From Datisca glomerata (Eukaryota; Streptophyta; Magnoliopsida; Cucurbitales; Datiscaceae), in assembly GCA_003255025.1 (NCBI GenBank), contig QANY01000273.1, positions 103,977 through 167,976 of the forward strand: a DNA stretch of 64,000 bases, written 5' to 3'. Shown one piece after another: positions 35,024 to 47,587 of the stretch; position 1 is the stretch's first letter, and each line of letters starts with the position of its first letter. The translations under genes were made by a program, and so were the position numbers. The notes beneath the pieces are model-generated. The model was not told where the DNA came from. It ran no database searches and was given only the letters and a program-made list of their open reading frames with translations.

Positions 35024-35340
35024 TCAACATATATCATCATCACTTGGTATAATATCTTCTAAATCGCCATCATAATTAACCAAAGTATCATATTCATTGT
35101 CATCATTATCAATAAAATCAATATCTTCAATATTAATATCTCCTACTTTGCATATATTTCAGAAGGTTCCACGTCATGCCTACGAAATTGTACTGACTCA
35201 TCTAGATCGATAGATGGTAAAGTTATCTCAGTAGGCCCTATGTCTTCATCTTGTTCTATCTCGGGAACATCCCATAAATGTCTAAGGAGATTTTGATTTG
35301 AACGATCTCGTTGTGAACGTGTTTGTAAAACTTTTTTAGT
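35024..35340 (-). pseudogene. C-terminal tail of TNP2-type transposase (DUF4216-like)
   Basis: On minus, LLRHLWDVPEIEQDEDIGPT is followed by EITLPSIDLDESVQFRRHDV and EPSEIYAK, then a stop and one shift into an acidic GDINIEDIDFIDNDDNEYDT tail that ends at 35024. The W(D)VPE motif and the acidic end are what follows the DUF4216 domain in plant CACTA transposases. The remainder of that gene upstream on minus (above 35340) is not recognisable, probably deleted. It belongs to the 24-kb element and lies upstream of the transposase_24-type gene, the usual order. Confidence 0.5.
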
Positions 35341-36640
35341 ATAAGATATTTATGGTACATGAGGTTTATTTACCCTTAGATCATATCAAATAGGTCCCAC
35401 AAAGGATGATCCAAGGGTCAATAAAATCGTACATCCCTTATACAATAGCGTAACTCTTAATTAAAGAGATTAAAATATAAAGTTAATTAAAAGAAAAACA
35501 GAAATCAGAAACAAAGATGATTCAAGTGCATAATAAAATAAAATAGTTATATGAATCAATAAGATATATCAATTAATTACTTGGGATTTCATTGATTTTC
35601 AATTAGTAATTTTCTTTTCCTTTTGTTTTTATTTCCTTTTTGTCTACCATATCTATATGAATCTATAAAGACAACTAGTGCAACAAAGAAAATAAAAATA
35701 TTAGTATTATGAATTAGCTAATAGAGATATAATTAAGGAAATCACATATGTAATTATTATTTTAAGCACACTTGCAGCGTGAATAAGTGGGTTGTTTGCA
35801 ATTTACATGGAGAATAACAGCATAAAAAGAACCAACATGTATAATGAAGGAACATACTTAAATTGAAACATTCAACCAAAGCATCAACCGAAAATAATGG
35901 AAAACCAATGGTACATAATATATGAATCAAATTATTACTTTATTATTATTAATTTATACTTAGCAGTCATTATTTAGATGTGATTTGATTGATCTATTTT
36001 TCATATTTCCGTTACACAAGATGTTTTGTGATTCTTGAACTAACTAATTTGATCAATCTTGATCAAGTTCTCTCTCTTGGAGTAACTTGACAAACGATTT
36101 AAAAGCAGTTGGATTAAAGAAAGATTAATTATGACAATACTAGTTATGATTTAGGCTATTATACTTTAAGCTAACACAAATTTCTTTTATTTTACGATGA
36201 TTTTGAGCCATTCAATCATTATTAACCACTCAATTTGTATTTTTTAATGTTTTGTTTTATATAAGTGAAAGTGACTTAGTGATAAAAGAAAGCCGTTGAT
36301 ATGGTCGACCTAAAAACAACTTTTCAACGTTGACAACTGCTAGCCGTATCTAATGCCTCCACCCCCACTTAGCATTCCTGGCTAATGGATGGCCATGTGT
36401 TTGATCAATCGTTCTTATTGGCTACTCTCATAGTTTCACACTAAACTTTTTTTGTTTTTAATTTCTAATCAACTTTAACTGTCAAAATTTGATGGTATTA
36501 TATTTCTAATTAAACAAATCGTTGGGATAAAAAATTTAAATCTGTCAATTCAGCAAAACCCACAAAGTGAGAGAAATCATAATCAGCCTAATGTTGACCA
36601 CAAATATGATATTTAATTGGTTTGTTAACTTTTGCAATAA
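35341..36640. other. No gene seen
   Basis: AT-rich, with stops in all frames. If the TNP2 gene of the large element ever filled this stretch, it is no longer readable. Confidence 0.5.
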
Positions 36641-36649
36641 TAATAATAA

Positions 36650-36868
36650 GGGTAAATTAGAGTTTTACCCTTATAATTTAAGATAATTTTCATTTTAGAT
36701 CCTCGACTTTAAAAATTGGTAGAATAGATCTTCAGTTATATTTTGTATTCACGTTAGACTTTCCATAGCACCTCCGCTTAAAAATAATAACCGTCCATCA
36801 AAGTCTGCCTTCGTGGCAAGTAGTTTAACGCTACATCATTTTTTAATTTACCCAGCTGCTATGTCGAA
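36650..36868 (+). repeat. Left TIR of the MULE
   Basis: Starts GGGTAAATTAGAGTTTTACC. It aligns with the reverse complement of 42731-42938 over about 210 bp with substitutions and a few small indels, ending near TTTACCCAGCTGC. Confidence 0.9.
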
Positions 36869-38132
36869 AAATGATGAGACGTTAAAATTAACTCAACCTA
36901 AAATTAACGCTGAGTAAAATTAACCCAACGAGCAAAACTCAAAAAATTTACGCCTTCAAAAATTTACAACCCAAAACGCAGTCTTCCTCCCTTAGGCGAT
37001 TAGAGTTCACAAAATCGCCCAACCAAATCGTTCGTTGTGCTCGAAATCGCTTCAAAGTTTTGCTCGAGTTCCTGTAGGTGATCGAAGGACTCTGATGGAG
37101 GCTGGAGCTCTCTATTTGGAGGAGGTATTTTTTCAAGTTTGGTATTTGATTTCTAGTCTATTATGTTCATCAAGTATTTAGAAAATTAGGGTTCGAGTTA
37201 CCAAATCGAGTTCTGTTCTTTGAGTTTTACTTGTTAATTTTCAGAACTTAAGATTCGAGTATGGTCTTGAAGTTCTATTCTTCGAGTTCTATTCGAGTTA
37301 CCTAATCGCTCACTTGAGGTTCGAGTCTAGTCTTTGAGCTGGATTCACTTTTCCAGAAGTATCTTTTTGTGGTGATATTGAAATGTGGACAATCATTTAC
37401 TTGTGTTTGAGGTTTGTCTGTGATTAAAGATTTTCAGTTGCTGCAACATCTTTGCATTACGATTTTTTGGATTGGGATATAGTTTTATTATAGCCAACGA
37501 TGACACTGAGTAATTTTAAGTGGGTAATGATGATGAAGGTGTTAATAGATCTGATATTTTTGTTTGTTTCTATTTTTAGTTCGTTGTCTTTTCTTTATTT
37601 ATTATGTAATCCCTTTATATCATTTAGGATACACTTACACTACTATTGCTTGATTATTTGCATTTCCAGAATTATTTGCCCCTCTTTCGAAAAACAAATT
37701 GTATCTTCATAACCCATAGAATTATAAAAGACTTGTGAATATATTGAAGTTACTTTCTTATAACTAAAAAATTTATTTCAAGTTACTTATTAGCTGGTTT
37801 GGTATTACTTGTCCATTGTTCTAATTTATCTCTAATTTATGTGTAAGGTCCTTTGTTCCCCTGTTCTAGTATTCAATTTTCCTCTTTTGCTTTCATTTAG
37901 TGGTATGCAGAGCATATTGTCAATTTTCCTCCATTGCCATGTTCTATATTCATTTTCCTTTCTGCATTCCATATAGTAAGTAAAGTTTGGGCAAAAATGC
38001 ATTTTTAGTTCTCCAGGTTTACATAGTTACCAAATGTTGGGTATATCTTTAATGAACTAATGCCTCTGATTCCATCTCTTATTTTTTGTTCTGTTGTATA
38101 TGCATCTGATTAAGGGTTTTTTAATTGTAGAG

Positions 38133-40749
38133 ATGGATCCATATCCATTTTCAATTCATGTGCATCATGAATTGATGACTGTGACTCAAATAAGCTGAGT
38201 CTACTAGAACTAGAGGATATGTTTGATTGTTATAGTGTTGTTGAGTATACCACCATGTATTATGTAAAGCCTGGGGAGGATATGGATTCTGGTTTGTTAG
38301 AGATAAGGATTGATAGGGATGTAATGTATATGTGTAGGGTAGTTCCACCTACTAGACTTATACATGTTTATGTTGCACATTCTCCTGAGTCTTTGCTTGG
38401 TGATGATTTGAATACTGATGATTTGAATGTTGATAATGAGAATATGCATGATGATGATGAAGATGAAAGTGATAATGATTGCTATGAGGGAGTAATAGTG
38501 TGGGCAGTGACAACGAATCTAGTGGGAGCAGTGACAGTGATGTAAGTGTTAGGAGTATTGACTTAGATGATATTGTATACATTGATTATGAGCTTAATAA
38601 TAATGAATTTGATGTTTGAGGGGTTGAGCCACAAGGTCCACAAGAGCCACAAATGGAGCTTGATTCTGAGGAGTTGAAATTTTCTCCCAATTCTGATTAG
38701 GAGAATCCAGAAGTATTCCTAGAATTCATGACTAATAGTGACATGCGCAATGTTGTTTTTAAATTAGGCATGAAGTTTAAAACAGAGCTGAGTTTAAAAA
38801 TGTTGTTAAGGCCCATGCTAGACAAAGTGGGTATGATTTGAAGTTTTTAAAAAAATGAGGCACGTAGAGTACTGGTCAAGTGTACTGAGAGTCGTTGTCC
38901 ATGGAGATTATATGCATCATTGATGCAACAAGAGAATATCATGCAGGTAAAATCCTTTAATCCAGAGCATATTTGTTGTAAAACCTTCTAAAATAGGCAT
39001 GTTAGTCCTAGATGGCCCATAAAATATTACATGGACACATTTAGGAGACATCATCGATGGAAGTTGAAGGACATTAAAGAGACAGTGAGAAAAGACATGT
39101 TAGTGAACATTTCAACAAGCCAAGCATATAGAGCAAGACAATTTATCCTTGGAGGGAGTTATTGAACTCAAACATGGGAAGTATAATGAAGATTAAAGTT
39201 AACATGTCTCACATTGATAGGATTGCAATCTTCCAAAGATTGTATGTATGTTTAGATGCTTGCAAGCAAGGTTTTTTGAGTGGTTGCAGACCTATCATTG
39301 GCCTTGATGCTTTCCATCTTAAGGTCCTTGCAGAGGTCACTTAATGGTAGTAGTTGGTATTGACGGCAATGATAGTCTTTACCCCATTGCTTTGGCAATT
39401 ATGGAGAATAAGTCAAAGGATTCTTGGGGATGGTTCCTATATTTCTTACTCAGTGATATAGGAGGCGTGGATGAGTCCAAACAATGGACTTTTATTTTAG
39501 ACCAACAGAATGGTTTGAAAGAGAATTTAGAGGGTTATCCTACCTTTGATCATAGGTTTTATTGTAGGCACTTATATGCCAATTTCAAGATCACATGGAA
39601 GGGTAAGGTTTACAAGGATTACATATGGAATACTACAAAGGCAGGTACCATTGCAGAGCTTGAGAAGGAGATGAATGTGTTGAATGAATTAGATGAAACT
39701 GCATATACGTGGTTGAAAAATCACCCCACCAAAAATTGGGTAAAGCATGCATTCAATGTTTACCCAAAATGTGACATGTTACTTAATAACTTTTCCGAGA
39801 GCTTCAATGCAAACATCTTAAAATTTAGGGACAAGCCGGTAGTGACAATGAATGAGAATATCTGAAGGACTTTAATGAATCAAATACAACAAAAGAGGAC
39901 TGAAATTATGAAGTATAATGGTCTCATTGGTCCTAAATTAAATTGAAGTTGCTAAAGTCTGTTGAGGGTTCTAGGAATTATCAAGTTGTATGGAACGAGG
40001 AACATAAATTTGAAGCTTATTGTGGAAGAGATGGGTATGTGGTTGACTTAGATGCTAGGTCTTGCAACTATTATAGATGGAATGTGTTTGGTATTTTTTG
40101 TGTGCATGACATACAGTGTATTTACTTTATGGGCAATGACCATGATGAGTATGTTGATAAGTTTTATCACAAAGATACAATGATGGCCACTTATTCTCAT
40201 TTTATACAACCATGTAATGGGCCAAACCTTTGGCCTAAAGTCACCAATGATGAAAATATTGTGTTGCCTCTAAAGTTCAAAAGGCCACCTAGGAGGCCAA
40301 AGAAACAAAGAAGAAGAGACAATGATGAGCCAACAAATCCAATGGTGTTGAAGAGAAAGAATGTGACACTAACCTGTAGCAAGTGTCACACATTTGGGCA
40401 CAATAAGTGGACATGTTAGGAGGCTCCAGTTGCTAAAGAAATGCTGGCCCAAGAATGAAGAACACTGCTATAGGCATCAATAAGGGTGCAAAGAGGTTCA
40501 TGGGATTCAGAGTAAGGTTCTACTTTACATGTAATATGTTTTGTTTATGTTCATTTCAATTTATATTTGATTTTCACAATACTTTATCTTTTCAGATTAC
40601 ATCTGAAGCAAGCAATGTTGCTGGAACTCAAGCAAGAAGTTATGTTACTACTGCTATTATAAGTCAACTCTCCACTCAAGCAAGCAGTTCTGTTACTGCT
40701 GTTAGGAAGAGGTCGAGGAAGGGGTAGAGGTGCTGCTGTTGGAAGATAA
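38133..40749 (+). pseudogene. MuDR-type transposase of the MULE, broken
   Basis: The start MDPYPFSIHVHH follows an intron acceptor TTAATTGTAG. After one shift come DCDSNKLSLLELEDMFDCYS, TTMYYVKPGEDMDSGL and VPPTRLIHVYVAHSPES (N-terminal MULE domain), an acidic stretch (38400-38480), KLGMKFK, then RCPWRLYASL at about 38895 (MuDR DNA-binding end). The DDE domain is 39344-39865: VVVGIDGNDSLYPIALAIME, WGWFLYFLL, then WTFILDQQNGL and F.RHLYANFK. SWIM finger traces at 40050-40120 have DLDARSCNYYRW and GIFCVHDI. A CCHC knuckle CSKCHTFGHNKWTC lies at about 40376, and a basic tail ends at 40749. Stops at 39340 and 39865 and shifts near 38810-39160 prevent expression. Confidence 0.9.
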
Positions 40750-41356
40750 TCTGTTTTATGATTCTATTTTATGCTTTTTGTAATGTATACTAGATAGTGT
40801 TTGTGATTCTATTTTATGTTGCTCGATACAGTTTTAGTGGATGTTAATAGTAACTGGTGCTTTTGTGATAGATTAAGCTTCTACGTTGATATGGGTACTG
40901 GGATATTAATATGGATGATTTGGGCATTTTAATAGGTGCTCCTGGATGGTTTTTTGGGATGTTAATATATTGATATAGGTGATGTTGGATGCTTTTGTAA
41001 ACTCTTTTTGGAATGTTTTAAGATGTATTTTAATGGATGGTTTTTCAATAATAAGAATCTATTATTTTAGATATGATTTTAGCTTCGGTTTGGATGTATT
41101 TTTTGATGTAATAGATAGTGGAAACAAGATGATAGATGACTCAAACTGAAAGTTCACCTTGTCATGGACAATAAAAAATCAGATTGAACCAGTGAGTTTA
41201 CATGGGTCCTACTGAGAACATGTAAAGAAATCGTTAATTTATTAGGGTGAAAACTAATTTAATTAACTAAATAGACAAACAGAAAGTTGAAATAACATGA
41301 TAACATGAAGCAGCATATATTAGCCGTAAAATCCACCTTTTAGTGAGTACCTTTTA

Positions 41357-41593
<237 letters not shown>

Positions 41594-41746
41594 TCATTTA
41601 TAATTTAAGTACCAAATAAGTAGAATTTCTCATTAATAGTTAATCCATATTGTGGCATCAATTACACTGAAAGAATACCAAATAAGTTGACTGCTATATA
41701 ATGTCATGAACACACCTAGATAAATAGATAAACTTTAGCTTAATTT

Positions 41747-42193
41747 TCATAAACCACTACTAACATCTTCTTTTGGGCGTCCTATTAATAACATAAACAC
41801 AATTACAAGCCATGATAATAGTAGAAACAACCACATCCTCTTCATTTTGGAATGATATTTTTCATTCAACAATTTCAGATTTTTCTTCAAAATCTTAATC
41901 ATTTCCTTTAAATTTGGTAAATCATCTTCGCACCAAGTAAAATATCCACAACCCGGATCATCCCCACCCTAATAGTAAAATAATACAATATTAGATAGAT
42001 ATTTCAAACCTTCGGTAAAATCGTAAAATATTATAGCATAGGCTCACCAAGTATGCATAACAACAAAAAATTTTCCTCCCTGGGTTTGTTTTTGTGTCCA
42101 CGATGTTCTGATTTGAGTAGCAACTCCATAATAGCATAGTGGTAGTCGTCGGCGTCCATGTGAAACGGATGTTGTTGAGGTTGAAGAAGTCAT
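41747..42193 (-). pseudogene. GRF-type zinc-finger protein with a C-terminal membrane anchor
   Basis: Two exons on minus: 41991-42193 (start MTSSTSTTSVSHGRRRLPLC, then one base shift before NPGRKIFCCYAYL and a donor GTGAGC) and 41747-41968 (acceptor TATTAG, then DPGCGYFTWCEDDLPNLKEM). The C.CG...RTSWT..NPGR.FF.C......GCGYF.W spacing is the GRF zinc finger. The second exon continues with a coiled-coil helix and ends WLFLLLSWLVIVFMLLIG, a membrane helix. Short GRF proteins with such tails are common near plant Mutator-like genes. Here YYG replaces C.G at one ligand and there is a frameshift, so it is inactive. Confidence 0.75.
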
Positions 42194-42730
42194 ACCAATA
42201 ATCTAGTACATTTATAATCACAACTAAAACAAATAGTATGAGAAATTAATAGAAATTAGAAAATATTTACCCTGATCTCGAACTAAAAAATTTACCCTAA
42301 ATCTCGTCGACATCCAAATTCATTTACCCTAATATCTCAAATTCAGAAGCACTAATCACTAAAACAAATAGGACAAAATTCATCTTGCAAAAGAAGAAAT
42401 TAACAAGGAATTATTATGAGAAATTATAACCCCAACTACTAATTTTCACCTAAATTTATAACCCCAACAGCTGGTTTTCACCTAAATTTAATCTTACTTG
42501 AATTGCAACATAAAATAGTATAAGAAATTAATGAGAAATTAGCAAAGATTTACCCTAATCTCGAACCCAAAAATTTACCCTAAATCTCGAAGACGTTGCT
42601 GCTCGGGTCTGCTCGCAATCGAAGAGGAAGAAGAACTGCGCAGAAAAAATAGTGGACACTTTCATGAATGGGGGAGGAAGAAGAAGAAAAAATGGGAGAA
42701 TTAAGGGTATTTTTTGGGTAATTCACCTCA

Positions 42731-42938
42731 CGTGGTAGCTGGGTAAAAAAAGATGATGTGGCATGCCACGTAGGTAGACCGTGACTGATAGTTATTATTT
42801 TTAAGTGGAGGTGCTACAGAAGGTCTAACATGAATACAAAATTTAACTATAGGGGAGGGTCTACTCTGCCAATTTTTAAAGTGGAGGGTCTAAAATGAAA
42901 ACTACTCCAAACTGTAGGGGTAAAATTTTAGCTTACCC
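42731..42938 (-). repeat. Right TIR of the MULE
   Basis: The reverse complement of this segment matches 36650-36868. Its outer end is CTTACCC, and the sequence outside it is TAACAATAA. Confidence 0.9.
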
Positions 42939-43159
42939 TAACAATAATGACAATATTTACAATGAGAACCGACTTTTGTATAGAATAATTAAGACTAAGC
43001 TTTATGAAATGATAATGTTGTTTTACTTCTTCTAAATCTACACATACACTTATATACATTATTTTTTTTCTAAATGATTAAGCTTTATGAGACAATGAGA
43101 TTTCCCCCTCTGTAGCACTCTATCTACAGATCTTAGGAAAAGAGAAGTACCAATTATGA

Positions 43160-43350
43160 TATCTCTAACAGGGAGGAGCTCAGTCTTGGAGGAGGAGATC
43201 TGCACGGAGGAGAAGATCTGTCACAGAGGAGCTCTGTCGAACAAATGGAAGAGATTTATTGTAGAGGAGCTCTATAACGGAAGAGCTCTGTCACGGAGGA
43301 GCTCGATCATAGAAGAGCTTTATCGCGGAGGAGCTTTGTCGTTGAGGCTG
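43160..43350. repeat. GGAGGAGCTC repeats near the right end of the large CACTA element
   Basis: About ten imperfect units built on (GGA)GGAGCTCTGTC.CGGA, with the core GAGGAGCTC or GAAGAGCT about every 20 bp. They lie 325-515 bp inside the right TIR, on the side where the element's transposase promoter should be. They may be binding sites for an element protein. Confidence 0.75.
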
Positions 43351-43675
43351 ACAGAGACACCCCGAGGAGATGAGAGGAAGCAATTTTTATTGAGGGGGTT
43401 AAATAGGAGGGGAAGAAGAGAAATGAGAGATTGGGGGTTTCTTTTATCGAGGGGGTTAACAAGGCTAAGGCAACTTTTACCGACGAAATAAAAACATTCA
43501 TCGGTAAAACGAGTCAAAAAATTGGCGCATTTCCTTGCCACTAAAATATATTGTGATGCGCAAGATAGGGGTCGCAGTATGTTGCATTTGGTGACCAACT
43601 TTCTAGTTGGTCGCTAAAAATGGGCCTTTCACGGCGTATCTACTTTCGTGGCTAAAGATGGGTTTTCTTCTAGTG

Positions 43676-43990
43676 CTTTGAATCAGATTCAATAGAGCCT
43701 CCAGCTCACTTTGTGGAGAGAAGCCAATTAAGCCCATGACTAATAGCAAGTAACTCACTATGGACCGGGTTAAGAGAATTGACCCGAAAACTATCCCAAA
43801 AAGTCATATTTCCCATCGAGTCTCTACACGCAATCCCAATATCACCCCTCTTCGACAATTTAGAAAATGAAACATCGTAGTACACCTTAATCCTTCCATC
43901 GACATGGGCTATCTAAGAGGGATTCGTCCTCAAACTCGAAGAAGCAATGCTATGGAGGGAAGGTAAAGACGAATCAAAACCGATAAGAAC
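43676..43990 (-). pseudogene. N-terminal half of an RNase H-type domain, split by the CACTA insertion
   Basis: On minus, SSLRTNPS, a stop, IAHVDGRIKVYYDVSFSKLS, then RGDIGIACRDSMGNMTFW, HSELLAISHGLNWLLS, another stop, and GGSIESDSK, which ends exactly at the three target bases 43676-43678. This is the first half of the RVT_3/RNase H fold: a D in the first strand, E in the helix (SELLAI) and D in ESDS. The reading frame continues in the piece ending at 19605, on the far side of the element. It is the same remnant, older than the 24-kb insertion. Confidence 0.78.
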
Positions 43991-45729
43991 TTTCTTCCCT
44001 AAGATACAAGTGCAAAACCCATTAGAAGCTTTCAGACCTTCAATCTGAAAGCAAATCTTAAACTCAGAAAAATCTTTAATGCTTCTTTATTCTGCAAAAC
44101 TTTCTCTGCTATTTCTTTAACATGAACATTTTCAAAAATTAATGATCACAACCATAAGGAAAACAAGACGATTGAGAGAGCGAGGATCAAAGATCGAAGA
44201 AACAATTATAGTAATGAGAACGTAGAGAAGAGGAACTAACAATTCTCAAAGAAAACGAGAAGGTTAGAAGATGAAAATGAGAGAGACCGAACAAAGAGAG
44301 GATGAATGGAGAAATGTCTCGAAGAACTTTTTCGAGAACAAGGATCTTTGAGAAGCCCCTGAAGAACTTCTTTCTTTTTTGCAATGAAGTACATATTTGA
44401 GGTACCTAAAAAATGTCTCTGGTACATAAGCTCCCTTTTATTCATCCTTCTGTTTTTTCAGAAACGGGGCACTGATCATATTGACTTGGCTACTGAAATT
44501 TGGCGATTAGACTGATCAATGATGGAATCGAACACTTGGTAGCAGGACCTAGGTTCTAAATGTAGTACACAATTTGTTTAATTCCTCTCTAGTTCCGCCC
44601 TCTAATTCCATGTGTTTTTATGATAAGAGTCTTTCAATTTCTTTTCTTGATTAATTTTCTATTCTTTATATATGTAATTTAGCACAAAGATTATAAGTTG
44701 AACTTTTAAATTCTCTTTTGATATTGCTTATTCTCAAGGCTAGTTGAGAACCTGGTAAATCTCGCTATATCTGGATATTTTTAGTTTTTTTAAATTAAGT
44801 CTGATGAAGCTTTTGAATATACAATTAGATAGAGAAGATCATCATCTCTATATTTACAGAAATTAATCATTCATTATTGGACGACTATTTATATGAGAAA
44901 ACTTCAGAAAACGATTTAAAATTATTAATAGTTTGACAATAAAAGTAAAAAACGTGCCTTTTCAAGTCATTGCTGTCATATATGTCTATGCATTATTTTG
45001 AGAATAAGAATGTGAAACATATATGTTTATCTATTATTTCAAGTCCCTACCTATTTATTCCAAGCTAAACTAGCTTGAAGAACTCAAATATATCTACTTT
45101 GCAAATACAATCCATATATCATAAATTAAACATATCGTTATGTCAAAAATATATTATCGAAGTATGAATACATGATGTCTCTCTAAAGGAACAGTTATCC
45201 AAGAAATTATTCAAAATTTTTGGCTCATTATCTATTGATTCAATTAAATTTTTCATCTTCTTTTGTGCTGATAACCTGCATTCCATAATAAAATGGAAGA
45301 TTAATGGCCTATATGATATGTGTAAATATGCAGATCTGTTGTAATTAGATATCGTGTATACATGTGTAACTATATGTCAACGGTATTTTCTAGTTGAAGA
45401 GCTTTTACATACTCATACGCAATCACAATGATTCGAAACAACAATTCAAGCACCCGAAACAAGTTAAGAAAGAGCATAGTTGTGAGGAAAAATATAGCAC
45501 ACTCGAAACAAGTCTCGATGAAGAAATTCAAACTCACCACTTATCTTATTATCCCAAAGGAGGGTCCCTTTCCAATGCTGGGAAATTTTTTACCGACATT
45601 GATGCTGGAAGTCTTCCTAGCCATTAGATAAGGCAAGGAGACTCTCAGCCGTTAGATCAAAAAATGAAACTTGACCTGTTGAACAGGTTTCAAGTCTTCG
45701 AAAGCTTACGAAGGAAGCTTTCTCCTTCA
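43991..45729. other. No gene confirmed
   Basis: AT-rich. The first 100-200 bases may be the upstream part of the RNase H remnant (for example IEGLKASNGFCTC on minus). The remaining short frames have no motif support. Confidence 0.45.
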
Positions 45730-45835
45730 TCCGAGCTTCACATTTTTCATTCGACATTTTCCCTCTGAGCTTCACATTTTTCCTTCGAGCTTCACATTTT
45801 TCATTCGACATTTTCTCTCTCTCTCTCTCTCATTT
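45730..45835. repeat. Short tandem repeat and (CT)n tract
   Basis: Three near copies of GAGCTTCACATTTTTC.TTCG with ACATTTTC(C/T)CT between them, ending in an uninterrupted CT run at about 45811-45828. The peptide repeat MSNEKCEAR on minus is a by-product. Confidence 0.8.
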
Positions 45836-45929
45836 TCTCTGTCGACGTCTAGTCTCCTGACTGTTCTCTCTGTCATTTTCTCCGTTAGTTTGGAGTGCTC
45901 TCTCTCTCATTGTTCTCCATTTAGTCTGC

Positions 45930-46175
45930 TTTGATTTAAGCTATGTTTAGATTTAGGGCTTGATTTAGGGTTTAATATAGGCTCTATTTAGATTTTGGTT
46001 ATGTTTAATTTAAGCTCTGTTTAAATTTAGGGTTTGATTTATGGCTTGATGTTTAATTTAGGCTCTATTTATATTTAGGGTTTGATTTAGGGTCCTCTCA
46101 TTGTCCTGTGTTTATATTTGATTTAGGCTTGATTTAGGTTTGATTTAGGCTTGATATAATCTATGTCTATTTAAT
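45930..46175. repeat. TTTAGG-rich low-complexity tract
   Basis: Many imperfect copies of GATTTAGG, TTTAGGGTT and TTTAATTTAGGC. The plant telomere word TTTAGGG occurs several times but never as a regular 7-bp array, so it is not a telomere. It is a degenerate local repeat of uncertain origin. Confidence 0.6.
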
Positions 46176-47587
46176 TATTGATTTATGGTTTGTTGGAGAG
46201 AAAATAAGACTCGTGGAGAAAGGAGTTGGGTTGTAGGTTATTGCAGGAATCAGGTTGGAGAAGAAATCTAGTAAGGAAGAAGATGAAATGTCATGTGCCT
46301 TCACAGAATTAGATAAAAAAATAGTAGATGATAACTATTTTAAACTCTAGATAATTTGAAAATTCTAGTTAGAATCACAAGCATGTGTCTTCATCATAAA
46401 TGGAGAATGACTTGATTATATTCAATTTATAAAACCTATTTTCCTTTTCTAAAAATAATACCGAGTTGAGAATGACTCCATGAAATCTTCTTTATATTTA
46501 TGAACACCGATCAATTTGTAAATATGTCTTTAATATATTTTAGAAATGTACATTGACAAATGAGGCTAGGGAATAGTTCTTCTTTTGTAATTTACCAAAA
46601 CCTCAAATGTACAATTTATGATAAGCCTTTGTCAGATTTTTGTCTCTCTTTGCTGCTAGCTGATACTTTAATTTAGAAGGTCATTTTGGTTAAAATGAAG
46701 TTTTTCTCATCAGACAAAAAAGAACAAATATAGGTGTCCATTGGCCTTTATTTTTCACCTTCTACACTAAAATTCAATGGTTCCATAATATATGTATGTT
46801 GCTCATTCCTTGTATGTAAATTTCCAACAAGGGTGCTCTAAAAGACTTTTTGACATTGACAAAGTTGATAGTCATTTACTTCTAGAATTTATGTCTCAAT
46901 ATCATTAGCTTGAATTGGATTTACTTAATCAAATAGAACTTGCTATGTTGTAGGCTAGTTTCTCATTTTTTGCTTTTTTCATGTTTTTATATGGAATATT
47001 ATAGTTGGAATGAGATATTACTTGAGGTTGTTTTCCTTCATGGAAACTATGTTATTTCATATGTATGTTTGTTATTAGATGAATACTATTGTACCTGTTA
47101 TCCTTCAAGCAATCAAATAAAAATAGAAAGTCCTACTTTAGATAGCACTACATGATCAACGACATTTTTTATATGATTATTGAGTTGGATATTTATAAAA
47201 ATTTTAACTAGCTTACCTACGTGGTGGAACTTTACTAATATGATTATTTTAACATGATAAATTGTGAAAAAAATTTGGAGAAGAGCATGTTGCAACTAGA
47301 TCAAATAAAAGTTTCTTACATTCTTTAAATTCTTTACACATCATGTTTATCGTCTATTAAGATTGTTGATATATGTCATTTCCAATTAATTTGTTATCTC
47401 AAATAGTCATTGCATAAAGTTGATTAATAACATAATGGGTCAGATGTATACAAGAACATAACATTGGTATGTCATTTTACCATTTTTACTAGATCATGTT
47501 CAATCCATTATAACTAGTATCATGGATAATAATGATAAGAAGACATTATCATATGGCTAAATTTGATGATATTACCATATATTATAG
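46176..47587. other. No gene seen
   Basis: AT-rich, with no conserved motif, long repeat or consistent frame. It may be the upstream region of the HMG/Ulp1 gene. Confidence 0.45.

Noticed and set aside
45930..46175. Interstitial telomere array
   Set aside because: TTTAGGG words are frequent but irregular and mixed with TTTAGGC and GATTTAGG. No regular 7-bp repeat exists.
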